Notes under the pieces: generated by a model
Seen by the model: only the letters and a program-made list of their open reading frames with translations
The model's database searches: none
What the model was told of the DNA's origin: nothing
Translations under genes and position numbers: made by a program
NCBI GenBank assembly: GCA_015063085.1
Contig: SUTD01000002.1
Location: 88,143-152,142, forward strand
From: Methanocorpusculum parvum
Lineage (GTDB): Archaea > Halobacteriota > Methanomicrobia > Methanomicrobiales > Methanocorpusculaceae
Reading direction: 5' to 3'
Length of the DNA: 64,000 bases
Part shown: positions 34,343 to 42,230 of the stretch, piece after piece
Layout: every line of letters starts with the position of its first letter
Position numbering within the stretch: the stretch's first letter is position 1

Positions 34343-36556
34343 TTACTCGCGGCGGAGGAGGAGGACTGCGACTGCTCCAAGACCTGCAAGTGCTGCAAGT
34401 GCTCCGAAACCTGGGGTTTCTGGAACGACTGGCTCATCGTCTGCCGGCGGAGTGACTGGTTCGTCATCTGCTGGCGGGGTAACTGGCTCAGATGCTGCAA
34501 CGATTGCAACAGCTGCAGTGTCGTACTGATTTCCGTCAAGTTCGACGGTAACGATGTAGCTTCCAAGCTCTAACTTGGAGGTGTCAATCTTTGCCTCAAA
34601 GGTTCCGTCTTCTTTGGTGACTGCCTTCTCAGTGAGGAAGAGTGCTGCGTTCTCGTCGCCCTTAACGGTTGCGCCGAACTTGCCGGAGAGAACGTTGACG
34701 ATTACTTCAACACCCTCACCGGAGTTGGTGTAACCAGTGACGGTAAGTGCGGTTCCCTTTGCAACTTCTGCCGGGATTGGGTTAATCTCAACTTTCTTTG
34801 CTTCGACTTCGAAGGTTCCCTGAACGAAGATATCGTCGATGTTCTGACCTGCAATCTCTTCAAGGAGTGCCTGTGCTGCGAAGTTGGTTCCGCGCTTGAA
34901 TGCGTTGAAGACGAAGTTATCAAGGGCATTGTTTCCTGCATTTGCTCCAACTGGACGGGTTGCATCTTCGGTTGCTGCATAGTAGAAGTCACCGAAGGTG
35001 GTCTCACCAAGTACTGCAGATTCATTAGTCCAGACGTTGAAGAGAGTGTCCTTCATTGGGTGCTGGATAAGGTAGAAGTAAGTTCCAACAGCCATGTCTT
35101 TGGTGATACCTGCACTAAGGAGATCAAACTCAAACTGTTCGTTCTTGTCAGTTGTAGTTGGCTGGAATGCGAAGTAGTTGGTTCCAAAGACGTAGAGTTT
35201 AACGTTCTTTGCTGCATATGCAGTACCAGTAATCTTGTATATGTCACCCTGAACAACAACTGCTGGTGCTTCAACTCCAGTAATGAACGGCTGAGTCAGA
35301 GTGATAGCTGCAGTTGCATAGGTGGAGCCCATTACGGTTTCCTTGACACCTGCTGCCAGGGCGGTGGTGGTTGCAGAAATGGTTGGCTCGTTTGCAAGAG
35401 AGACGATTACCGGGTAGGTTCCTGCGATAAGGGTCTTACCGTTTGCATCCTTAATGCCTGCTGCATCAATCTTTACATTCCAGTTCTCGCCATTCCATTC
35501 AATGTCACCAGCTGGGACATTAATCTTGGTGAAGAGGAAGTTCTGTCCTTCAATGTAGAAGTTGAGGCCCTTACCTGCAGTGCTGGTTCCAGAGAGGTAG
35601 ATTGGGTTTCCAACGAAGAAAGAGTCTTCATCTGCTGCTGCAGTAATGACACCCTTTGCAATGGTGACAGTAACTTCTGCATCCTCATACTGAGTGGTGT
35701 CAAGCGTAAAGGTGGTTTCACCATCAATATTTGCTTTGAATGCAACAGATCCGCGTCCGTCGATTCCAAGTGCAACGGTGACAAAGTCATCTCCTGTGTT
35801 GTAGGTGACGCCTGCCTGTGGTTTAGTTTCATCATACTCGACCTTTCCGTCGAAGAAGACATCAACATAGGTTGCTCCTGGGACAAGAACATTGATGACA
35901 ATGCTCTGACCGATGTTGACAGTGTCCTTTACAGAGGAGATGATTGCATCAGTCTCGGAGACAGTGAAGTAGTACGGAAGACCGATAATCTGGACTCCAG
36001 AGACACCGGTTGCGCCAGTCAGGTTTGCTGCAACTCCCCACTTACCTGCAGTGAACGGGAAGTTAGTTGCCGGAGATCCGCTGTTTGGTCCTGTGTAAAT
36101 GACACCATCCTCATCAATAAAGACAACGGAGGTTGAGGAGTATAAGCCACCAACAGTGTAGACTGCACCCTGTGCAATGCCAACAGTAACAGTCTGTCCA
36201 ATAATAGAAATGCCACCACTGAGGGCAGTAACTGGTGCGGTTGGTGCGACTAAGATAAATTTAACAGAGACAACACCAGAGGAAGATGTTGCAGTTCCAG
36301 TGTAAACTTTACCATATGCTTCTTCATTTTCTGCGAAGTATGCTGCAGTTCCAGTTCCATATGTAGTAATTACAGAACCATCTGCGGCAGCATAATCTCC
36401 TGCAAGTACAACTCCATTGAGCTGCACGTTAGAGAAAGCAGTATATGCTGGTACGCTTCCTAAGTCGAGAGTGTCTGCTGCTGCGCCTGCACCTGCGAAT
36501 GCGGTGACTGCGAGCAGTGCGACAAGGACTGCGCCCATGATTTTCTTTGCGTTCAT
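34343..36556 (-). CDS. S-layer glycoprotein with PGF-CTERM tail (paralogue 1)
   Basis: 737 residues. Signal peptide at 1-26 (KIMGAVLVALLAVTAFAGAG). The long ectodomain of beta-sandwich modules carries repeated motifs such as ISSVKDTVNIGQSIVINV, FFVGNPIYLSGTSTAGKGLN and EVAKGTALTVTGYTNSGEGV. A Pro/Asp/Glu/Thr linker (PPADDEPVTPPADDEP) is followed by a terminal PGFGALAALAGLGAVAVLLL and Arg-Arg-Glu, the archaeosortase-processed PGF-CTERM signal. The start ATG follows TTAGGAGGAATAAAATTCAC. The promoter drives a long structured leader. Very similar to the protein at 46027-48291. Confidence 0.93.
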   Translation of the reverse strand: MNAKKIMGAVLVALLAVTAFAGAGAAADTLDLGSVPAYTAFSNVQLNGVVLAGDYAAADGSVITTYGTGTAAYFAENEEAYGKVYTGTATSSSGVVSVKFILVAPTAPVTALSGGISIIGQTVTVGIAQGAVYTVGGLYSSTSVVFIDEDGVIYTGPNSGSPATNFPFTAGKWGVAANLTGATGVSGVQIIGLPYYFTVSETDAIISSVKDTVNIGQSIVINVLVPGATYVDVFFDGKVEYDETKPQAGVTYNTGDDFVTVALGIDGRGSVAFKANIDGETTFTLDTTQYEDAEVTVTIAKGVITAAADEDSFFVGNPIYLSGTSTAGKGLNFYIEGQNFLFTKINVPAGDIEWNGENWNVKIDAAGIKDANGKTLIAGTYPVIVSLANEPTISATTTALAAGVKETVMGSTYATAAITLTQPFITGVEAPAVVVQGDIYKITGTAYAAKNVKLYVFGTNYFAFQPTTTDKNEQFEFDLLSAGITKDMAVGTYFYLIQHPMKDTLFNVWTNESAVLGETTFGDFYYAATEDATRPVGANAGNNALDNFVFNAFKRGTNFAAQALLEEIAGQNIDDIFVQGTFEVEAKKVEINPIPAEVAKGTALTVTGYTNSGEGVEVIVNVLSGKFGATVKGDENAALFLTEKAVTKEDGTFEAKIDTSKLELGSYIVTVELDGNQYDTAAVAIVAASEPVTPPADDEPVTPPADDEPVVPETPGFGALAALAGLGAVAVLLLRRE

Positions 36557-36720
36557 GTGAATTTTATTCCTCCTAAATTAGGATTGTAATTTGTGTGTTT
36601 GCTTACCCGTTGGGCTTGCAAACGCGTGATATTCGGCAGATGCCGAACAATCGTTCTGCAAGGGTTATACTCCGTCGAGCGAAGTATGATATGATATTTG
36701 ATTACCCTATATTATAAACC
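36557..36720 (-). promoter_or_regulatory. promoter and structured leader of S-layer gene 1
   Basis: A TATA box (TTATAATATAG on the minus strand, about 36706-36717) lies about 150 bases before the ATG, implying a leader of roughly 125 bases. The leader holds two perfect stems, TTCGGCA-GA-TGCCGAA (36632-36647) and GTTTGC/GCAAAC (36597-36623). Long stable leaders are common for abundant S-layer mRNAs. S-layer gene 2 lacks this leader. Confidence 0.55.
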
Positions 36721-36918
36721 TGGTGGTCAAAACAGACATCGGAGGCATTTTTGCGGCGTACATTTACCCTCAGGACGACAAATCATCATGACAGCGCATG
36801 AAAAATGTGTGTCTGCATCCAAAAAATCATATGCAAAATCGCAAAATTTCATTTCGACAAATAACGGATTGCACTACGCTTGGGAGAGTGAGCGCAGGTT
36901 TTGTGCGGGGGGTGGAGG

Positions 36919-37130
36919 AATATATAGTATAGTGTGTTTTTCTCAGAACTGCAGGCACATACTTTCATATTACACAACATCCAGCAAAATATGCTGGTCT
37001 AACTAACCAGACAATAGAACAGGAGGTGAGAAAGATATCTGTTCACATTGTAATCGTATAATGTGAGCAGGTATTAGATTGGGGTGGAGTAGTTAACCAC
37101 CATACAAACCAATCTCACCTCTCTTTTGCT
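36919..37130 (+). ncRNA. structured non-coding RNA candidate
   Basis: TATA-like AATATATAGTA at 36919, then hairpin CCAGCA-AAATA-TGCTGG (36981-36997). A branched fold follows: TCACATT/AATGTGA (37043-37066), GGTGG/CCACC inside AGATTGG/CCAATCT (37076-37115), enclosed by AGGTGAG/CTCACCT (37024-37120). It ends in CTCTCTTTTG. The outer stem and the AGATTGG stem compete for a few bases, so two folds are possible. No open reading frame of substance. Divergent from S-layer gene 1. Confidence 0.45.
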
Positions 37131-37277
37131 AAAAGCTATTTTGGAACAGTATTTTAATCTCGATGAGACAATTATTATTTAGAGTTTTACTGCATCGCAA
37201 GTCTCTTCGAGCCTGTCTAAAATTATCCAAACTGTTTTATCAAAATTCAAATCGCCATAATCGAAAATACCTCCATT
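37131..37277. other. AT-rich spacer
   Basis: No gene, repeat or clear signal recognised. It separates the structured RNA candidate from the dispersed hairpin element at 37278. Confidence 0.4.
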
Positions 37278-37331
37278 CCTGCTAAGGCTCGGAGAGCCGC
37301 ATGCAGGTAAGGCGTCGCGGGGATATGGGCG
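37278..37331 (+). repeat. dispersed hairpin element, copy 4
   Basis: Outer stem CCTGC/GCAGG, inner hairpin GGCTC-GGA-GAGCC, and the conserved tail GGCGTCGCGGGGATATGGGC. The outer stem is completely different in sequence from copies 1 and 3 but pairs perfectly, good evidence that the fold is what is conserved. Confidence 0.7.
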
Positions 37332-37421
37332 ACTTGCATCTGCGGAGTTGTGACCGCTAAAAAAAGGATGCATGTCTAAATTAGTTAAACTGTTTTGTCA
37401 ATTCTGAAAGACGGACAGAGT

Positions 37422-37563
37422 TTTTATTCTTTTGAGTACTATATAATCATGTCAACGAATCTCCGATTCGTTAGAACGAACCGGAGAAAATCCAGATTCC
37501 TAATATGAGTTCTATGTGCGGATGTTTTCCGGGGTGGTATCCGGAAAATCCAAGCATCCGTGC
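37422..37563 (+). ncRNA. small RNA candidate, copy B
   Basis: Related to copy A at 33824. Promoter-like block TTTGAGTACTATATAATCAT, stem 1 AACGAATC-TCC-GATTCGTT (37454-37472), and stem 2 pairing CGGATG with CATCCG and TTTCCGG with CCGGAAA (37519-37560). A TTTTTT run follows at about 37577. Located upstream of the Fic gene. Confidence 0.5.
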
Positions 37564-37729
37564 TTTTGATGATTGCTTTTTTCCTGTATATTTCTTTAAT
37601 CCAAATCAAATTACATCCACCCATGATACATATATCCTGAAAATCCAAACCCCAAGACAACACCAGCCCAATCTGTAAAACCGGCAGACAAATCCATTAT
37701 ATCTCACAAAAACAAATAACACATCATAC

Positions 37730-38704
37730 ATGACCGCACAATCCCCTCCATACACCATAACCAACACCATCATCGACAAAATATCCTCAATCAGCCGCCT
37801 GCTTGGACAGCTCACCGCAGAAAACACTCTCGATAAAAAACCGCACCTCAGAAAAGCAAACAGAATCCAATCAATCCACTCATCCTTAGCCATAGAAAAC
37901 AACTCCCTGACCATCTCGCAGGTAACCGACATCATCAACGGAAAAGCAGTAATCGGCCCATACAACGAAATCCTCGAAGTAAAAAACGCGGGAAACGCAT
38001 ATGATCTCATAGAAACCCTGAACCCATACGAAGAAAAAGACCTCCTGACTGCACACAAAACCTTAATGGAAGGACTTACCAAAGAAGCAGGACAGTTTCG
38101 CTCATGCGGAGTCGGCGTCTTCTCCGGAGAAACCTGTATCCACCTGGCCCCTCCGGCACAGTTCGTCCCCTCACAAATCCAAAACCTCCTTCTCTGGGCA
38201 AAAGAAACACCGGCACACCCGCTCATCAAAAGTTCCGTATTCCACTTCGAACTCGAATTCATCCATCCCTTCACTGACGGAAACGGAAGAATAGGAAGGC
38301 TCTGGCAAACCATCATACTCACCGAATGGGACAAAACATTCGCCTGGATTCCAATTGAAACCTTAATCCTCGGAAAACAAAAAGAATACTACGAAGCGCT
38401 CAGCATCTCGGGAAAAACCGGCACCTCCACTCCCTTCATAGAATTCATGCTCGAAACAATCGAAGAAGCACTTCTGTCAAAACAGAATGACACTATAAAT
38501 GACACCATAAATGACACCATAAATGAAACCGAAGAGACAATATTCGAACTCATAAAACAGAATCCGAAAATCAGCATCAATGAACTCTGCAGAAAAACCG
38601 GAAAATCCCGCTCAACAATTACCCGTGCTGTCTCAACACTCAAAAAACAAAATCGCATCGTACGCATCGGTGCAAACAAAAACGGACAGTGGGAAATCCT
38701 CTGA
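37730..38704 (+). CDS. Fic-domain protein with C-terminal winged helix
   Basis: 324 residues. The Fic core HPFTDGNGRIGR (residues about 182-193) has all catalytic residues for AMP transfer. An N-terminal inhibitory helix, SSLAIENN, fits the S/T-x3-E-G/N rule for self-inhibited Fic proteins. After the Fic domain comes NDTI repeated three times (a 12-base tandem repeat), then a winged helix (ELCRKTGKSRSTITRAVSTL) for DNA binding. Probably an autoregulated AMPylator. It has no visible operon partner. Confidence 0.9.
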   Translation: MTAQSPPYTITNTIIDKISSISRLLGQLTAENTLDKKPHLRKANRIQSIHSSLAIENNSLTISQVTDIINGKAVIGPYNEILEVKNAGNAYDLIETLNPYEEKDLLTAHKTLMEGLTKEAGQFRSCGVGVFSGETCIHLAPPAQFVPSQIQNLLLWAKETPAHPLIKSSVFHFELEFIHPFTDGNGRIGRLWQTIILTEWDKTFAWIPIETLILGKQKEYYEALSISGKTGTSTPFIEFMLETIEEALLSKQNDTINDTINDTINETEETIFELIKQNPKISINELCRKTGKSRSTITRAVSTLKKQNRIVRIGANKNGQWEIL

Positions 38705-38761
38705 CAAACCCCATCCAAACGGACTTAAACTGCGTAAAAAAGAAAAAACGGTGAGGCCTGC

Positions 38762-39289
38762 TCACCAGATATCATAATGTGCATGCTCTTCTGCATCCAT
38801 CCGCTCCGGAGATGCATGAGGCGGCATACCAACACCAACAGTCAGAATAACAGCCGGCCGCATATGAGTTGGCAAATCAAGAATCTCTTTTACCGCCTCA
38901 TCATCAAACTGACCAATCCAGCAGGTATGAAGGCGGATAGCATGAGCTGCAAGCATCATGTATGTTGCCGCAATCGTTGCATCCTGCAAAGCATATAAAA
39001 TGCCGCGGTCACCATAGCGGGACATCGAGCGGACATAATTTGCACAGACAACAAACGCACAGCCGGAATCGAAAATCTGATGCTGACCGCCGGAAGCATC
39101 CGTCAGCTCCTCAAGCTGTCCGTCATCTGTAACAATCACCACATCCCATGCTTCAAGATTTCCGGCAGACGGAGCAGTCTTTGCTGCCGAAAGCAGATAA
39201 TCCTTCTCCTCCTCAGTAATCCCGCCTTCCTCATATTCGCGGACAGACCTGCGGGACGCAAGGAACGAATGAAACTCAGTCGGATCCAT
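38762..39289 (-). CDS. nitroreductase-family protein
   Basis: 175 residues with the N-terminal FMN-binding RRSVREYEEG, AAKTAPSAGNLEAWDVVIV, ATYMMLAAHAIRLHTCWIG and VGMPPHASPERM. A second, distant member of the family lies at 17059. The ATG immediately follows the stop of the upstream gene (TAAATG), so it is co-transcribed. Electron donor and substrate unknown. Confidence 0.87.
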   Translation of the reverse strand: MDPTEFHSFLASRRSVREYEEGGITEEEKDYLLSAAKTAPSAGNLEAWDVVIVTDDGQLEELTDASGGQHQIFDSGCAFVVCANYVRSMSRYGDRGILYALQDATIAATYMMLAAHAIRLHTCWIGQFDDEAVKEILDLPTHMRPAVILTVGVGMPPHASPERMDAEEHAHYDIW

Positions 39290-39652
39290 TTAGAGCAGAC
39301 CTTCGGCAGCAAGAACCTCGAAGGCCTCAACTGCTGCAGTCGTGATTGGAATCATGGCTGCCCCGGAGTTGTCGGATGCAAGACCGAACTGGTTCGTCTC
39401 AACAAGATTGATAACCTCATCAAGGCCTTTGGATGCAGTTAAGAACTCATCGCATCCGGTTGCTGCTGCGGCAGACTTCACTTCTGCGTTTAACGTATCG
39501 AGAAGAGTCACCAGCATATATTTTGCTCCCGGCTTATCCTCCTTCTTTAAAGTCGGGATGGTGGTTAACTGGTGAGCAATCATCATAATATCAAGCTTTA
39601 ATCTCTCAGCTAAATGATACTGTAAAAGTGCCTGCTTCGGAGTTAATGTCAT
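39290..39652 (-). CDS. conserved hypothetical protein
   Basis: 120 residues, soluble and mainly helical, with a run AAAATGCDEFLTASKGLDEV and a hydrophobic alanine-rich C-terminus. No domain recognised. First gene of a unit with the downstream nitroreductase. Confidence 0.6.
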   Translation of the reverse strand: MTLTPKQALLQYHLAERLKLDIMMIAHQLTTIPTLKKEDKPGAKYMLVTLLDTLNAEVKSAAAATGCDEFLTASKGLDEVINLVETNQFGLASDNSGAAMIPITTAAVEAFEVLAAEGLL

Positions 39653-39696
39653 ACCTACATGTAGGCTTTCGAGAGATATAAAGAAGAGTGAGATGC

Positions 39697-40677
39697 TTAT
39701 CTCAGCATCTCGGAAAGTTCTGCTGCGAAAGCATTCATCTGCAGATACTCGTTTTGTCCTGCACGAATCGCAATGTCTGCACGCGAAAACAGCAGGGCAA
39801 TGTCAGGTGTGATATATGCACGAATACTTTTTCGAAGGAGAGATAAGACGTCTGCAGCAGAAAGTCCATACTCAATCATCAGATTCTCGCAAATCTGCCG
39901 TCCTTTGTCTGCATCTCCTGCAACCATCGCTCTGATGCATGCATCAGCCATACATCCTGTTTCGGTCTGCGAGAGTTCAAGAGGATCGTCTACTCCATAG
40001 CGTGCGGCAAGTTCAAGCCACATAACCGCTTTTCTGACATCCCCTTTTGCCCCAAGAACAATCATCTCGAGCATGTCTTCTGGGACATTGCATCCTTCCG
40101 CATCTAATATAGTGCGGAGATGAGATATCATCACATCATCCTCGATTGGCAGGAAGTAGAGCGGCACACATCGTGAGCGGATTGGATCAATTAAGGACGC
40201 AATCGTGTTGGTTACAAAAATGAACCGGCAGGTCTGGCTGTACCGCTCCATGATTCTGCGCAGTGCTGCCTGGGCATCCTTCGGCAAGTCGCCTGCTCCG
40301 TCAAAGATTATCAGACGAAATGGAGCGGAGAGCGGTTTTAAGGATGCATGCCACTTTACAATGTACTTGAAGTTTGCAAGAACAGACTTGCCCTTCTGAT
40401 ACAGATGTGCGAAGCGTTCGTTTTCTGCAAAGTAGGTGTGCCCCTGCGAAAACATAACACTTACCGGAAGAACAGTAGTGTTCTCCGCAGGCGATTCGGT
40501 GTAGAATCCCCGCGAAAATATTTCAAGAGCTGCGGTTTTCCCAACTCCGCTTCTCCCAATAACCATTAAGTGCGGAAGATTTCCTGCCTCAGCGTATGCT
40601 GTAAGCTGCTTTGCTGCGGAAGTCTGTCCGAGGAGAGAGTCAAAAGTCTGCGGGCGGTACTTTTCAATCCAGAGCAT
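39697..40677 (-). CDS. replication factor C small-subunit-like AAA+ protein with degenerate Walker B
   Basis: 326 residues. RFC box LWIEKYRPQTFDSLLGQ, Walker A GRSGVGKTA (about 43-51), an arginine-finger SRC (DPIRSRC) and C-terminal collar helices are conserved. Walker B reads LIIFDGAGDLP where active small subunits have DEAD or DEAH-like acidic pairs, so the catalytic Glu is replaced by Gly. It probably binds but hydrolyses ATP poorly and may serve as an inactive clamp-loader subunit. It overlaps the phosphopantothenate synthetase gene. Confidence 0.85.
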   Translation of the reverse strand: MLWIEKYRPQTFDSLLGQTSAAKQLTAYAEAGNLPHLMVIGRSGVGKTAALEIFSRGFYTESPAENTTVLPVSVMFSQGHTYFAENERFAHLYQKGKSVLANFKYIVKWHASLKPLSAPFRLIIFDGAGDLPKDAQAALRRIMERYSQTCRFIFVTNTIASLIDPIRSRCVPLYFLPIEDDVMISHLRTILDAEGCNVPEDMLEMIVLGAKGDVRKAVMWLELAARYGVDDPLELSQTETGCMADACIRAMVAGDADKGRQICENLMIEYGLSAADVLSLLRKSIRAYITPDIALLFSRADIAIRAGQNEYLQMNAFAAELSEMLR

Positions 40678-41401
40678 GGTCTAAAAACTCCTTGATGTCG
40701 TTGATTGCAGCCTGCAGAATCGCACGGGTGTCAATCTCCGGCATTGTCGGGACAACGCCTTCGGCTTTTAAGCGTCTGCATTCGGCAGCGATATTGGGAA
40801 GTGCACGCCGAACCTCATCAACGATTGGAAGCGTTGCCATCTTAGATGTTCGGTCGATTGGGTTTAAATCAACAGTGATTACAATCTTTCCCATTCCAAC
40901 GAGAGCTTCGCAGCGGTCGCCATCCTCCAGGGGGACAAGAACTACATCCGCAGAACCGATTCCATCTGGACAGCAAAGCCCTCTGTCATGCGGAAGAGGC
41001 ACACAGCGCTCGACTGCTCCGCGGTTTACCGCACAGCCTGCCTCTTCAAGGACAGCATTTACTTTTTTCAGGCGCTCTTCTGTTCGGTGGAAGAGATTCA
41101 CTTCGACCTGCGCTCCTGATGCCTTCTGTAAATCTGCAATCTCAGCGGCCGCTAAGGACGCGGTATTTCCGTTGATCGAAAGTACCGGATGCTTTGCGGC
41201 AAGAAGAACGGCTGCCGCAAGTTTTTCTGCGGCCAATGCTGAGGCTGAAGTTTTTTCTCCGAAGAGATAATCGAAGGCTTCTCCTCTTCCGTGAGAGGTG
41301 AGGCCTTCGTAGGAGACAACGCCTGCATGGGCTGCGGCAACAAGGTTTTCGCGGGTTTTGAGCGAGAGATATCTTGGGTGGCTTTCTGGAATGTCAGACA
41401 T
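40664..41401 (-). CDS. 4-phosphopantoate--beta-alanine ligase (archaeal phosphopantothenate synthetase)
   Basis: 245 residues. Joins 4-phosphopantoate and beta-alanine in the archaeal CoA route. Family features are PESHPRYLSLKTRENLV, HGRGEAFDYLFGE, LSINGNTASLAA, VEVNLFHRTEERL, and DLNPIDRTSKMATLPIVDEV. It overlaps the pantoate kinase gene upstream and the RFC-like gene downstream by a few bases. Lies in a CoA cluster with pantoate kinase and CoaBC. Confidence 0.93.
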   Translation of the reverse strand: MSDIPESHPRYLSLKTRENLVAAAHAGVVSYEGLTSHGRGEAFDYLFGEKTSASALAAEKLAAAVLLAAKHPVLSINGNTASLAAAEIADLQKASGAQVEVNLFHRTEERLKKVNAVLEEAGCAVNRGAVERCVPLPHDRGLCCPDGIGSADVVLVPLEDGDRCEALVGMGKIVITVDLNPIDRTSKMATLPIVDEVRRALPNIAAECRRLKAEGVVPTMPEIDTRAILQAAINDIKEFLDHALD

Positions 41402-42230
41402 AGGAGTCCTCGAGAATTACTGGTCCTGTTTTTGAAACAGAGAGGGTGTACACCTCTCCGAATTTGGAGAGGACGGATTTTGCATTTTTCCCGCAGGCGA
41501 AGATGCCTTCGCCGAGCATGGTCATGGAAGCAGGGATGCTTTCAGCATCGCAGGCTGCAAGAATTTCTTTGAGGCGGGGTGTCAGGAGGCCGCTTTTTTC
41601 TGCAAACGAGCGTGAGTTTTCCATGAGGCCTTCAAGGCTGTCCGGCTCGCAGGCTGGAAATGCCTCGCGGACTTTTTCCATCTTTTCCGGAGAGGTGATG
41701 ATATCAGGAGTTGGAATCGCCCCAAATGATACTGCGTAAATGGGCTCATCAGTAAAGATGCGTTTTTCAACACCGTCTATTCCGGCAGAAGTGCGGACAA
41801 CAATTCCTCCGCCTGCTGCTGCAGCAACATCTCCTAAACCCGTGCCGTGTCTGACCTCGAAGTCGTGAGCTAAGGCGGTAAGCTCTGCATCAGAATATCT
41901 AAGATCAAAGAGGCGGTTTGCCGCATGGTATGCCGCAAGAAGACCTGCGGCACTCATGCCGAATCCTGCTCCAATCGGCATCTCGGCATCGACGGTTACT
42001 GATGCCGATACACCAAGGGTTCGAAGAACCTCTTTGATGAGCCATCCGTCATCGGTGCTGTTTTTGATGCTGATGCAGGAAGCATCCGCCTCGAACATGG
42101 TAAGCCTGACACCACGGCTTATGACAATTCCAGCACCAATACTTCCGGTAGAACCGGTAGTTGTTCCGTCAACTCTCTGGAAATATCCGGAGATGTGTCC
42201 CGGTGCAAATACTACAACACGGCGTCCCAT
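41394..42230 (-). CDS. pantoate kinase
   Basis: 278 residues, GHMP-kinase fold, phosphorylating pantoate in archaeal CoA synthesis. ATP motif region PIGAGFGMSAAGLLAAYHAANRL and the N-terminal FAPGHISGYFQ are typical. It overlaps CoaBC upstream (19 bases) and the phosphopantothenate synthetase downstream (8 bases). This pairing with the synthetase is characteristic of the archaeal pathway. Confidence 0.93.
   Translation of the reverse strand: MGRRVVVFAPGHISGYFQRVDGTTTGSTGSIGAGIVISRGVRLTMFEADASCISIKNSTDDGWLIKEVLRTLGVSASVTVDAEMPIGAGFGMSAAGLLAAYHAANRLFDLRYSDAELTALAHDFEVRHGTGLGDVAAAAGGGIVVRTSAGIDGVEKRIFTDEPIYAVSFGAIPTPDIITSPEKMEKVREAFPACEPDSLEGLMENSRSFAEKSGLLTPRLKEILAACDAESIPASMTMLGEGIFACGKNAKSVLSKFGEVYTLSVSKTGPVILEDSYV

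Noticed and set aside
35060..36136. Long plus-strand frame opposite S-layer gene 1
   Set aside because: Antisense shadow caused by the biased codon use of the S-layer gene; cysteine-rich and without any family features.
37606..38334. Long minus-strand frame opposite the Fic gene
   Set aside because: Antisense shadow of a well-supported Fic gene, no recognisable domain.
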